From Rhizobium sp. Leaf262 (lineage in GTDB: Bacteria > Pseudomonadota > Alphaproteobacteria > Rhizobiales > Rhizobiaceae): DNA of 64,000 nucleotides. The stretch's first letter is position 1. Each line of letters begins with the position of its first letter. The stretch lies in contig NZ_LMMM01000020.1 of NCBI RefSeq assembly GCF_001422245.1, positions 124,001 to 188,000 of the forward strand, read 5' to 3'. The notes below the pieces were generated by a model. It was given only the letters and a program-made list of their open reading frames with translations. It did not search any database and was not told where the DNA came from. Both the position numbers and the translations under genes were made by a program. This document shows, one piece after another, positions 8,619-16,929 of this stretch.

Positions 8619-9559
8619 CACCGGGTAAATCTGGATTTGATTTTCATGTGCAGCAGCGTCAACAGGACCGTAAACACCAGCAACATGAGCGAGACAGCCG
8701 AGGCGTAACCGTAATTCAGCTCCTCGAATCCAACCTTGTAGACATGGGTCATGATTGTGGATGTCGAACCTGCAGGGCCACCGCCCGTCGTGGCGTAGAC
8801 TTCGGCGAACACCCTGAAACCGCGGATGAATGACAGCATCAGCACCACCGAGATGGAGGGAATGATGCCCGGCAACGTCACATGCCAGAGCTTGCGCCAC
8901 ATGCTGGCACCATCGACATTTGCAGCATCGTACAGTTCCCGGTTCACGCCTACGAGACCCGCAACGAAGATCACCATGTCATAGGGCGCGCTTTTCCAGA
9001 CGCTCATCAGGATCAGCACCCACAGCGCCTGATTGGGATCGCTTAAAAAACCCTGGGGCGCGATGCCGATCAGTCCCAGCAGGGAGTTGACGAGGCCATA
9101 ATCCGCCGAATTGAAAAGGATACGCCAGATTTCTGCAATGATGGCGACACTGGTAATGGCGGGCAGAAACACGGCAGTACGAATGACGCCCAGATGGCGC
9201 GCCGGCCCTTCCAGCGCAAGCGCCATGAAGAATGCGACGAAGGATGCCGACAGCGTGGCTACAATAACATAGATCGTCGTATGGATAACCGCAGCGCGTA
9301 ACGCCAGATCGTTGAAGGCGCGGTAGAAATTGTCGAGCCCCACCCATTTGCTGTCGGAATAGAACTGCACGTCGTAAAACGACATGGAGAAGCCCGAAAC
9401 CATGGGATAAAACTTGAACCATGTGAAAATGATCAGGGCCGGCGCCAGAAACAGCCACGGAATGAGTGATGTGCTGAGACGTTTTCTTGTGCGGCGACGC
9501 TTGGGACGGGATGCGGGCGTGGCGCTTTGCGCAGCGGAAGACTGAGACATGACGGACAT
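8618..9559 (-). CDS. Sugar ABC transporter permease (MalF type)
   Basis: A 313-aa permease with a basic N-terminal tail (RPKRRRTRKR near residues 18-27), six membrane helices and an EAA loop reading YDAANVDGASMWRKLWHVTLP, characteristic of the MalF/UgpA side of carbohydrate importers. The C-terminal region RGFRVFAEVYATTGGGPAGST is the usual conserved stretch. The start at 9559 has GAGGTG spaced five bases away; a frame continuing to 9577 is less likely. It pairs with the MalG-type permease immediately downstream, with which it overlaps by one base. Confidence 0.93.
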   Translation of the reverse strand: MSVMSQSSAAQSATPASRPKRRRTRKRLSTSLIPWLFLAPALIIFTWFKFYPMVSGFSMSFYDVQFYSDSKWVGLDNFYRAFNDLALRAAVIHTTIYVIVATLSASFVAFFMALALEGPARHLGVIRTAVFLPAITSVAIIAEIWRILFNSADYGLVNSLLGLIGIAPQGFLSDPNQALWVLILMSVWKSAPYDMVIFVAGLVGVNRELYDAANVDGASMWRKLWHVTLPGIIPSISVVLMLSFIRGFRVFAEVYATTGGGPAGSTSTIMTHVYKVGFEELNYGYASAVSLMLLVFTVLLTLLHMKIKSRFTR

Positions 9560-9625
9560 GTTCACCTCAAGAAACAATGCATGGCCTCCATCCCCTCAAT
9601 GTAAAGGGGATGCGGAGAAAACCGT

Positions 9626-10927
9626 TTACTGTTTGGAAGCTGAGAGCGCGTTCTGCCCGCTCAATTCCGTAGCGACCTGAGTGTTCAGGGCTTCCAGCTC
9701 TTCGGCAACGTTTGCGTCGCATTGCGCCAGAATTCGGTTGAAACCTTCGCCGGTGACCGTCCGGATTGCCGTCCAGTTCGGCACGGGCGGCATGTAATGG
9801 CCGTATTTGTCAAAGGTCTCCTTAAAGACCATCCAGCGCGGATCGTTGCGCACGGCATTGACATCCACCTTGGTGTTGACAGGGAGGCGAACGATCGGCG
9901 TCTTGCCAGACCCCTGCGCCATCGCGATTTCCTGCCCCTTCGGTGAAATCAGAAAAGCGAGAAACTTGTTGGCCGCATCCACATCCTTGACGCTTTTCAG
10001 GAGGTAGGCGCTCGTGCCCTCGGCCAGCGAAGCGACACCGGCGGGACCTGCGGGCATCATGACGACTTCAACCACATCTTTGCCGGGTTCGGCATCAAGC
10101 TGCGGAATGTGATAGGGGCCGGAGATGAATATGCCCGTCTGACCAGAACGGAATGTCGGCAGGGTGTCGCCCGTCGTTGCATTGATTGCGCCAGGCTGGG
10201 CAAGCTTGTCGCAGATCATGCCCCGCACATAGGTAAGCGCCTCGGTCACCTGCGGCGTATTGAGCGTAGGGATAAAGCCATCAGGCGCCTGCTTGACGTA
10301 ATCACCACCCGCCTGCCAGATGAAACTGCTTATGAACCAGCTGGCATAACCACGGGTGGTCGACCCGGGGATTGCCATGCCGAATGTGTCAGCCTTACCG
10401 TTTCCATCCGGGTCCTTGTTGGTGAAAGCTTCCGCCAGCTTGCGCACATCGTCCCAGGTTTTCGGCTGCGGCATGTTCAGCTTTTCGCGCCAGTCCTTGC
10501 GGATGAACATCGCAAACGCCTGGGCCGAGATCGGCACCGAATAAATCTGCCCGTCACCCGCCTTGGCTCCATCCCATGCGGACGACGACACATCCTGGCT
10601 GCCATCGATTTTTGCGGGGTCGATCGCTTCCAGAATACCCATCTGGCGCATTTGGCCAATTGCGGTGGTGTCGTTGAGCACAATGTCCGGCAAGGTGCGG
10701 CCCGCAGCGGCTCTCGCCAGTCGCTGTTCGAAATCGATGCCGGTGTTGAACGTCTCAACCTTGATGCCGGTATCTGCCGTGAAAGCATCCGTCAGCGCCT
10801 TCAGAACGCTGATCGATTCATCCGTCTGCCTTGACCAGACGCTGATGGTCTGCGCCTGCGCAGCAGCAGTGCCTGCACACATGATCGCGCAGCTTATCAG
10901 CAGCGCATTGAGAGTTTTCTTCCGCAT
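9626..10927 (-). CDS. Sugar ABC transporter substrate-binding protein
   Basis: A 433-aa periplasmic binding protein of the extracellular solute-binding family 1. A cleavable signal peptide (basic MRKK, hydrophobic core, AAAQAQ cleavage region near residue 23) is followed by ISVWSRQTDES and the family pattern DIVLNDTTAIGQM. Repeated SBP1 landmarks such as YSVPISAQAFAMFIRKDW and GQTGIFISGPYHI occur later. GGGAGG lies before the ATG at 10927; the longer frame to 10978 is not needed. As the first gene of the operon, it sits downstream of a candidate operator at about 11.0 kb. The ligand is probably an oligosaccharide or sugar acid oligomer. Confidence 0.93.
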   Translation of the reverse strand: MRKKTLNALLISCAIMCAGTAAAQAQTISVWSRQTDESISVLKALTDAFTADTGIKVETFNTGIDFEQRLARAAAGRTLPDIVLNDTTAIGQMRQMGILEAIDPAKIDGSQDVSSSAWDGAKAGDGQIYSVPISAQAFAMFIRKDWREKLNMPQPKTWDDVRKLAEAFTNKDPDGNGKADTFGMAIPGSTTRGYASWFISSFIWQAGGDYVKQAPDGFIPTLNTPQVTEALTYVRGMICDKLAQPGAINATTGDTLPTFRSGQTGIFISGPYHIPQLDAEPGKDVVEVVMMPAGPAGVASLAEGTSAYLLKSVKDVDAANKFLAFLISPKGQEIAMAQGSGKTPIVRLPVNTKVDVNAVRNDPRWMVFKETFDKYGHYMPPVPNWTAIRTVTGEGFNRILAQCDANVAEELEALNTQVATELSGQNALSASKQ

Positions 10928-10998
10928 AGACGCCTCCCGCGTTTCAGCTTCGGCAAAATTCGAAGCTTTGCCACTCACTCACATGATGAATTAAAGAT

Positions 10999-11031
10999 AG
11001 TTATACGACAACACAAGTTTTTTATATAACT
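10999..11031. promoter_or_regulatory. Inverted repeat in promoter of the GH28/sugar ABC operon
   Basis: AGTTATA (10999-11005) and TATAACT (11025-11031) form a 7-bp inverted repeat spaced by 19 nt, about 70-100 bp upstream of the binding-protein start. The interior reads CGACAACACAAG then an A/T run. On the minus strand this presents TTGTCGTATAACT, the kind of sequence often bound by GntR- or IclR-type sugar-acid regulators. Role inferred from position and symmetry. Confidence 0.4.
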
Positions 11032-11111
11032 AATTTCCACGTGTGGTGTTTGATGAAACCGCTGACACATCCACTCAAACCTCATCAATGCATTGAAAAC
11101 GATAGATATTC

Positions 11112-12272
11112 CTATCGCGAAGGCCATACCCAGGAAGGTGCCTCGATTGCATCTGCAACGGTCTCGCCCAAAGACTTGGAGAGTGTGATCATCATGGCAT
11201 TGCCCTGCATATTCAGGGCAGAAACCAGATCTTCCGCGTGCGACACCACGATGAGCTGGGACCGCTCGCATGCTTGCAGCACAAGGCGGGCCAATGGCGG
11301 AAGGAGGCTGGGATGCAGACTGGTTTCCGGCTCGTTCAGCACCATCAGGGAGGGTGGTCGAGGCGTCATCAACGCTGCGACAAGCAGCAGGTATCGCAAT
11401 GTGCCATCGGACAATTCGGCGGTGGAAAGAGGGCGCAGAAGACCTTTCTGTCGCATCAAAAGTTCGAAGCGCCCACTTTCCTGTCTGATCTCGATTGTGC
11501 TGCCGGGAAAGGCGTCGTCGATCGCGGCATGAAGCCCGTCAGCATCGCCGATTTCCAAAATCGTGGCGACGGCTGCGGCGAGGTCGGCACCATCAGACGC
11601 CAGAACCGGTGTTCTGGTGCCCACCTGCATCTGCCGAACAGGCGCATGGGGATCTGTGCGAAAATGATCGTAGAAGCGCCAACCATTCATGCGGGCGCGA
11701 AGATAGAGCAGTTCCGGAAGATTTTTAGGATCGGCGGACTGTGTCATCATGCTTTCGAAAGACGCAAGATCGTGAAGCAATACCTCACGCCTGCCGCTTT
11801 CCGATAATGCCGTGACAGTCGGCCCGGCACGCTCGGCAAAAACATTCCGACGACTGAGCGTCTCGCCCGCCCAAACGGCTTCTGCCTTGATGACCGGGTC
11901 GAGCGAAAAGTAGCTCGGCGGAGGCGGCGCGACGGGCAAGCCCAGATCGATGGCATAGCCATAATCCTCCGATGCCAATCCAAGCTTGAGCGCAATCGGG
12001 TGTTTCCGCACCGTTCCCTGCAAGGGAACGCTGCCGTCTTTCATGCCTCTGGAGAATGCCTCGGGCCCTGCCCAGATCGTGGATTGAAGCCCCCCTTCCG
12101 CCGCCAGAGAAGCAATTGCCCGCCCCTGCGCCACATCGGCAAGAAGCCGCAACGCCCGATAAAAGCTGGATTTGCCCGAGCCGTTGGCTCCGGTAACGAC
12201 AGTGAGTTTTTCAAGCGGTAGAACGAGATTACGTAGAGAGCGGTAACCTGAAATAGCGATAGTCAAAATCAT
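11112..12272 (-). CDS. RecF/SMC-like AAA family ATPase (COG4637-like)
   Basis: A 386-aa ABC-class ATPase with Walker A GANGSGKSS at residues 28-36 and N-terminal ISGYRSLRN typical of RecF/AAA_21 proteins. It also has a signature-like LSDGTLRYLLL, Walker B LMVLNEPETSLHPS and a switch histidine in VVSHAEDL. No nuclease (TOPRIM) domain follows, so it is not an OLD family nuclease. It stands alone, divergent from the MipA gene and convergent on nothing related. Relatives are annotated simply as predicted ATPases; some two-gene phage-defence systems use this ATPase class, but no partner gene is adjacent here. Cellular role unknown. Confidence 0.85.
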   Translation of the reverse strand: MILTIAISGYRSLRNLVLPLEKLTVVTGANGSGKSSFYRALRLLADVAQGRAIASLAAEGGLQSTIWAGPEAFSRGMKDGSVPLQGTVRKHPIALKLGLASEDYGYAIDLGLPVAPPPPSYFSLDPVIKAEAVWAGETLSRRNVFAERAGPTVTALSESGRREVLLHDLASFESMMTQSADPKNLPELLYLRARMNGWRFYDHFRTDPHAPVRQMQVGTRTPVLASDGADLAAAVATILEIGDADGLHAAIDDAFPGSTIEIRQESGRFELLMRQKGLLRPLSTAELSDGTLRYLLLVAALMTPRPPSLMVLNEPETSLHPSLLPPLARLVLQACERSQLIVVSHAEDLVSALNMQGNAMMITLSKSLGETVADAIEAPSWVWPSR

Positions 12273-12403
12273 AAGCACTGGCCTTCGAACGTAACAGGCA
12301 TGCCGTTTATAGCATCGTCACCAGCAGCTTACCAAACGCGAGAGATGCGAATTCGCCCTCGGAAGTTACGGCGTTTCCACAAGAATGATCACTCCTCCTG
12401 CAA

Positions 12404-12426
12404 AAGCCCGTAGATGAGGCGGGCTT
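12404..12426. repeat. Hairpin-forming inverted repeat upstream of the MipA gene
   Basis: AAGCCCG and CGGGCTT pair perfectly around a nine-base loop. Read on the minus strand the stem is followed by TTTT, so it could act as a leftward terminator or an antisense-transcription stop. On the plus strand it lies in the untranslated region 46 bp before the MipA start. No leftward gene ends here, so its purpose is unclear. Confidence 0.35.
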
Positions 12427-12472
12427 GAGCTCAGCAATGCCCTTGCGGATAAGACCAAAAAAGGAGAAGCTG

Positions 12473-13333
12473 ATGGTCGGAAGTATCGGGTGGATAGGTT
12501 ATATGGCTTCTTTGGGGTGCTGGCGTTCGGGGCGTTCAGCAGGCAGTTTTTTTATCGTCGTTCTCATGTCGGCTCATCATGCCGCAGCGGAGAACGACTC
12601 GCAAAAAACATCCACCGGTTGGGTCATCACGATCGGGGGCTCTACGGAATACGGACCTTCCTATCCGGGCGCCGATCGCGGGTCGCTGGGCTTCATCCCC
12701 TCATTCGATATCCGCCGCATGGACGAGCCAGCGGATTATAGCGCGCCGGATGACAACATCGACTACACGCTGCTGGAGTTTTCAGGCGTGGAGTTCGGTC
12801 CTGTCGCGGGCTTTCGCCCCGGTCGCTCGACGTCAGATGATCGCCGTCTGAGTGGGCTGCAGAAGGTGGATTGGGCCATCGACGCGGGGGCTTTCCTGCA
12901 ATATTGGCCGGTGGAAGACAAGGTGCGGCTGCGCGTCGAAACCCGTCAGGCGCTCTGGGGCGGTGAAGGCCTTCTCGCGGATTTCGCGGCGGACTGGTTT
13001 TTGCCCGTGACCGACAAGCTTGTTCTATCGGCTGGCGGTCGCGCTTCCGTGGCCAATGGCGCCTATATGAACACCAACTTCAGCGTGACACCTGCCGAAT
13101 CCGCGGCAAATGGACGGGTTGATGCTTTTGACGCGGACGGTGGATTGAAATCGCTCGGCGTTGCTGTCGCCGCGACCTACAATATCTCACAGGTCTGGAG
13201 CGCGCAGGTCTATTATAAATATGACCGGCTTTTGAACGATGCCGCCGATAGCCCGATCACCAGCGTTCTGGGCTCGCCCGATCAGAGCATCATCGGCGTT
13301 TCGCTGACGAGGTCTTTCGAAATCAGCTTTTGA
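12473..13333 (+). CDS. MipA/OmpV family outer membrane protein
   Basis: A 286-aa outer-membrane beta-barrel. An N-terminal signal-like hydrophobic stretch (about residues 22-38, SFFIVVLMSAHHAAA) precedes GWVITIGGSTEYGPSYPGAD, the conserved MipA/OmpV opening. Alternating beta-strand pattern and a C-terminal Phe (ISLTRSFEISF-like end) fit barrel insertion by Bam. AAGGAG lies seven bases before the ATG at 12473, so the longer upstream frame is rejected. MipA-family proteins have been linked to peptidoglycan scaffolding and to antimicrobial resistance. It converges with the long lipid-type operon, ending 4 bp from the cyclopropane synthase stop. Confidence 0.85.
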   Translation: MVGSIGWIGYMASLGCWRSGRSAGSFFIVVLMSAHHAAAENDSQKTSTGWVITIGGSTEYGPSYPGADRGSLGFIPSFDIRRMDEPADYSAPDDNIDYTLLEFSGVEFGPVAGFRPGRSTSDDRRLSGLQKVDWAIDAGAFLQYWPVEDKVRLRVETRQALWGGEGLLADFAADWFLPVTDKLVLSAGGRASVANGAYMNTNFSVTPAESAANGRVDAFDADGGLKSLGVAVAATYNISQVWSAQVYYKYDRLLNDAADSPITSVLGSPDQSIIGVSLTRSFEISF

Positions 13334-13337
13334 TTGA

Positions 13338-14582
13338 TCAGTTCGTGTAGAGATATTGGCGTGTCATGGGAAGAACGTCGTTACGTTTGGCGATCTGGAT
13401 CTGGAAGACGACGAGATCCTCATAGCGGAACGCGGCTTCCGCCGTTGACAGGTAATATTCCCACATACGGCAAAAGCGCGCATCATACAGGCGCTCCACA
13501 TCATCCCGATGCGCCATGAAACGGTCTCGCCAATGGCGCAGCGTCAAGGCGTAGTGCAAACGCAGAACTTCCACATCGGTAATGACGAGACCCGCAGCTT
13601 CGATGACCGGCACGATTTCCGACAAGGCTGGAACGTACCCGCCGGGAAATATGTATTTGTCCAGCCAAGGCGTGGTAAATCCTGGAGGACCCGAGCAGCC
13701 GATCGTGTGCAGGACCATTACGCCGTCGTCCGCCAAGAGCGCATCGCAGGTCTTGAAGAAAGTCGCATAGGAGCCCACGCCCACATGCTCGAACATTCCG
13801 ACAGAGACGATCCTGTCGAAGCGGCCCGTCAGCGTTCTGTAGTCTTGCAAGGCAAATTCGACATGGGCAGAAGCGGGCTGTTGCCGCATGCGCGCATAGG
13901 CCAACTGTTCTTCCGACAGGGTTATGCCAAGCACGCGGCTATCTGGTACGTGTTGGCCCAAATGAAGGGCAAGACCACCCCAGCCCGACCCGATGTCCAG
14001 AATGGTATTGCCAGCCTCAGCCTTGAGCTTTTTGGCGATGTGCCGCTTTTTGGCGGCCTGCGCATCCTCGAGAGACTGATCTTCCCGCTCGAAATAGGCG
14101 CAGGAATATTGCCTGTCGGCATCCAGAAAAAGCTCGTAGAGTCGCGCATCCAGATCATAGTGATGCGCGACATTGCGCTTCGAGCGAGCCGGCAGATTGC
14201 GAAGGCGAAAGCTGCGAAACCTGGCCCGCAGTCCATCGATCAGCCGGGAGACAAGCGGGTGTTTCCGGTTGCCTGCTTCCCGCAGGATCAGGGCGACGAA
14301 ATCGTAGATCGTTCCCGTCTCTACGCAGAAGCGCCCATCCATGTAGAGCTCCCCCAGACGCATATCGGCATCGATCAGAAATGCCCATTGCGCCCGATTG
14401 TCCATGAAGCGGACGGAGACGGGCGTGCCCGTGCCATCCCCAAACGTCATGGTGCGGCCTTTCGCGGTCTTCACCGTCAAGGCACCGCTTGAGACGATGC
14501 GCGCAAGCGCGCGCTTCAGGATGCGGTCGACAACAGAGTAAACTCTGGCGTCATAACGATCTGGTTGCGGCATGCCGATCAT
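13338..14582 (-). CDS. cfa: Cyclopropane-fatty-acyl-phospholipid synthase (SAM-dependent)
   Basis: A 414-aa enzyme that transfers a methylene from S-adenosylmethionine to an unsaturated acyl chain of a phospholipid. Seen: the family region HHYDLDARLYELFLDADRQY (140-159) with CAYF, then the SAM-binding LDIGSGWGGLALH (195-207), then SVGMFEHVG and the active-site-type stretch ending in LYTN. Length is close to E. coli Cfa (382 aa). It is the last gene of the run that also encodes a desaturase, which could create its double-bond substrate. Start 14582 (GGAGAGGG just upstream) overlaps the SMR gene by 32 nt; 14573 is an alternative. Confidence 0.88.
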   Translation of the reverse strand: MIGMPQPDRYDARVYSVVDRILKRALARIVSSGALTVKTAKGRTMTFGDGTGTPVSVRFMDNRAQWAFLIDADMRLGELYMDGRFCVETGTIYDFVALILREAGNRKHPLVSRLIDGLRARFRSFRLRNLPARSKRNVAHHYDLDARLYELFLDADRQYSCAYFEREDQSLEDAQAAKKRHIAKKLKAEAGNTILDIGSGWGGLALHLGQHVPDSRVLGITLSEEQLAYARMRQQPASAHVEFALQDYRTLTGRFDRIVSVGMFEHVGVGSYATFFKTCDALLADDGVMVLHTIGCSGPPGFTTPWLDKYIFPGGYVPALSEIVPVIEAAGLVITDVEVLRLHYALTLRHWRDRFMAHRDDVERLYDARFCRMWEYYLSTAEAAFRYEDLVVFQIQIAKRNDVLPMTRQYLYTN

Positions 14583-14991
14583 CCCTCTCCAACATCTGCG
14601 GCGGTGCCGGGCGTGTCTTGCCATCGCCTTTTTCCGCAATCGCAATCAACCAGACACCGGTGAGGATGAGGATGCTGCCGATGACTTGGAGGGTGACGAT
14701 GGGCTCTCCGAAAATCAGCCATCCGCTGGCGATGACCAGCACATAGCTCACGGCAGACAGGGGAAATGCCTTGCTGAGATCCAGTTCGGAAAGAATATTC
14801 ATCCAGAGGAAAAAGCAGATGACCTCGACTGCAATGGCTGCAAGGACCCAGTGAGACTGGAGCGCACAGGCAAGCCGATGCCACATGCCGCCGGTCTCAC
14901 CCATATCCTCAGCACCGCGTTTGATGAAAATCTGAAACAGCGTGTTCAGCACCGGCACCGCCAGCCATGACAGACGGATCGAGGACATCAT
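14551..14991 (-). CDS. Small DMT/SMR-type membrane transporter (first of pair)
   Basis: A 146-aa protein with four predicted helices: about residues 5-20, 45-65, 75-95 and 101-118. Motifs such as LSKAFPLSAVSYVLVIASGWLIFGEP are typical of EmrE/ArnE/EamA-like small transporters. The soluble tail from about residue 120 is hydrophilic and rich in Arg. ATGATG at 14991-14986 overlaps the preceding acyltransferase stop by four bases. A second, distinct SMR-size gene lies at 17.8-18.1 kb in the same run; heteromeric SMR pairs (ArnE/ArnF, MdtI/MdtJ) move undecaprenyl-linked sugars or polyamines. A lipid flippase or polyamine export role here is inference. Confidence 0.82.
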   Translation of the reverse strand: MMSSIRLSWLAVPVLNTLFQIFIKRGAEDMGETGGMWHRLACALQSHWVLAAIAVEVICFFLWMNILSELDLSKAFPLSAVSYVLVIASGWLIFGEPIVTLQVIGSILILTGVWLIAIAEKGDGKTRPAPPQMLERDDRHAATRSL

Positions 14992-16133
14992 GTGGCCTCG
15001 TCGGTGGAAAACATCGGTGACAGCAGTTTCAGCAGCGCCTGTACGGCAGGATTTCGGTGACGAAAGAACATGGTGTTGGCCGTCAGCGTACTGCCCAGCC
15101 GCAGCTTGTTTTCATAATAGGCCTGCCCGCTTTGATAACGGGTCAGACCGTTGTCGAGGCAATAGCGCAGATTGGTGAACCAGCTCAGAAAATAGGGGTT
15201 GTAGGGACGCCCCTTCTCCCCGTCCATGCAGAAGAACTTGTCGATCAACGTCTCGTCGTCGTGAACGAGCAGGTTGGCCGCAATCAGCGTATCACCGACG
15301 AGGTAGAAGGTGCAGAAGGCGCGGCCTTCCATTCGTTCCAGAATGCCCGAGAAATAGGCTTCCGTCAGTTCCTCGAACTGCCATTCGCTGCGGTTGCGCG
15401 TATCGTGATAAAGCGCCATGACCTGCGGCAACAAATCGGCAAAATCGGTTCTCGTTTCAATATGCACCTTCCCAAGCGACTTCAGCTTGCGGCGCATATC
15501 CTTGCGCGTGCTGGCAGACAGGCCTTCGAGGTAATCCTCTATCGTCTCGAAGTCGATATCGAGGCTGGCCGTCGGCAAGCCGCCGAGTGCGGCATAACCC
15601 CGTTCGCGTATCACATCGACGAGCGCAGAAGACGTTGTTTCCGGCACATCTTTCAGTGCCATCAGCGGGCATTTTTCCTGGGCGGCGTAAGCCTCGAAAG
15701 CGTTCAGCAGCATGCGCAACAGCTCTGCGCGCTGGCTGACCGCAACATCGGGGTGAAATCCTATCGCCGCAGTTTCCGTGCAGGGAGAGCCCAGACACGC
15801 AAGCCGCAGGGTGAGAAATCCGGGAAACCATTGCCGCATCTTATGAATGGACCGGCGAACCCGGCCTGCTTCGAGCGTCGTATCCAGCGCGTAAGAGCAG
15901 ACGAAAAACGGCATGGCGGCGACGATCAGGCCGTTTTCGACAAGGGTCACATAGCGCCACTCAAAGCTGGCAAGGCCAGCGTCTTCTATCGCCAGCAGGC
16001 AGTCGTAATCCTCGACCTGCGCAGGGAAGCAGATGTTCCATGCTGCGGGCGCGATGTCGTGAATCGTCTTGCTGATGTGGGTCACCGTATCGCCGGTTCC
16101 CATGGCAACGGGACTATGAATGAGGTGCAGCAT
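14988..16133 (-). CDS. FemAB/BioF2-like GNAT acyltransferase
   Basis: A 381-aa protein of the GNAT-fold group with a BioF2-like (FemAB-type) domain. Visible are a middle stretch YLEGLSASTRKDMRRKLKSL followed by EWQFEELTEAYFSGILERM, then FCTFYLVGDTLIAANLLVHD, and PYNPYFLSWFTNLRYCLDNG near the C-terminus, the usual layout of acyl-transferring FemAB-like enzymes. Such proteins attach an aminoacyl or acyl group to an amine. No membrane segment or signal peptide. It overlaps the downstream SMR gene by 4 nt and its start overlaps the upstream hydrolase by about 20 nt. The likely acceptor is a product of the aminotransferase/ureohydrolase pair; this is inference. Confidence 0.78.
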   Translation of the reverse strand: MLHLIHSPVAMGTGDTVTHISKTIHDIAPAAWNICFPAQVEDYDCLLAIEDAGLASFEWRYVTLVENGLIVAAMPFFVCSYALDTTLEAGRVRRSIHKMRQWFPGFLTLRLACLGSPCTETAAIGFHPDVAVSQRAELLRMLLNAFEAYAAQEKCPLMALKDVPETTSSALVDVIRERGYAALGGLPTASLDIDFETIEDYLEGLSASTRKDMRRKLKSLGKVHIETRTDFADLLPQVMALYHDTRNRSEWQFEELTEAYFSGILERMEGRAFCTFYLVGDTLIAANLLVHDDETLIDKFFCMDGEKGRPYNPYFLSWFTNLRYCLDNGLTRYQSGQAYYENKLRLGSTLTANTMFFRHRNPAVQALLKLLSPMFSTDEAT

Positions 16134-16929
16134 GATGAGCCTCGAAAAAATCGGCGGTGAAATCCGCGACCTGGCGATGGTGCCGATCGACGTGGATCAT
16201 GTGATAGCTGTCTTCGATCCACCGCAGTTCGTGCGATCCGCCGATGTGATCGTTGATGTAGCGGGCATGCCGGGCATGACTGAGATCGTCTTCCACCGAA
16301 TGCACGATCAGCGTCGGCGTATGGATGTCAGGCAGTCTTTGTTTAAGCGCCTTGCCCAGCCGATGCATCTCCACCAATCCCTTTCCGGGAAACTTTTCGA
16401 GAATGCCTTCACTTGCCATTCCCTCGATCATCCGGCGCATGCGCGGGTCCTTGATACCCATCGAAGGCGTTTCGCTGAAACTCAGCCGATCCAGAAACGG
16501 AACGTGCGAAAGCCAGTCGATGTGATGGGAAAGAAGCGGGTAATAGAACGGCACGTTCCAGCCATCGTAACCGAAGCATGGCGAGTAGACCGCAGCCGCC
16601 CTGATGGTCTCCGGTTGGGCATCCGCAGCCAGAATGGAAAGCTTGCCCCCGACGCAGATGCCAGCCGCAAAGACCTCTTCCGTGCGGGCCTTGAGCAACG
16701 CCGCCGCATCGATCAAACTGTCCAGCCAGTTTTGCCAGCTGGAGCGGCGCAGCGTATCGACATCGGAACCGTGCCCAGCCAGAAGAGGTGCGTAAACGCT
16801 ATATCCCCTCCGATTGAGCTGCCGGGCGACCAGCCGCATTTCCGACGGCGCACCGGTAAGGCCATGGACGAGAAGAACGCCGCTGCCATTGGTTCCTTCC
16901 AGATAAAAACTCAGACCGTCAGATGTCAC
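16114..16929 (-). CDS. Alpha/beta hydrolase with cysteine nucleophile
   Basis: A 271-aa alpha/beta hydrolase resembling monoacylglycerol lipase/carboxylesterase: VLLVHGLTGAPSEM supplies the oxyanion hole. The nucleophile elbow is G-I-C-V-G-G (Cys92) where most relatives have serine; a Cys elbow of this form is known in dienelactone hydrolases. Candidate Asp is in HSVEDD (214/215) and His in SYHMIHVD (243 or 246). The start is GTG at 16929 with TGGAG about eight bases upstream, overlapping the desaturase stop by 11 nt; the longer frame lies over the desaturase and is not coding. Possible jobs are acyl release, thioester cleavage or lipid remodelling. Confidence 0.85.
   Translation of the reverse strand: MTSDGLSFYLEGTNGSGVLLVHGLTGAPSEMRLVARQLNRRGYSVYAPLLAGHGSDVDTLRRSSWQNWLDSLIDAAALLKARTEEVFAAGICVGGKLSILAADAQPETIRAAAVYSPCFGYDGWNVPFYYPLLSHHIDWLSHVPFLDRLSFSETPSMGIKDPRMRRMIEGMASEGILEKFPGKGLVEMHRLGKALKQRLPDIHTPTLIVHSVEDDLSHARHARYINDHIGGSHELRWIEDSYHMIHVDRHHRQVADFTADFFEAHHAAPHS

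Noticed and set aside
11112-13333. ATPase plus MipA-type gene as a two-gene defence system
   Set aside because: They are divergent, of unrelated function and MipA is an outer-membrane barrel; nothing links them beyond adjacency.
15057-16160. A 367-codon plus-strand frame opposite the acyltransferase gene
   Set aside because: Antisense shadow of a well-supported protein in a chain of overlapping genes; no domain or ribosome binding site.
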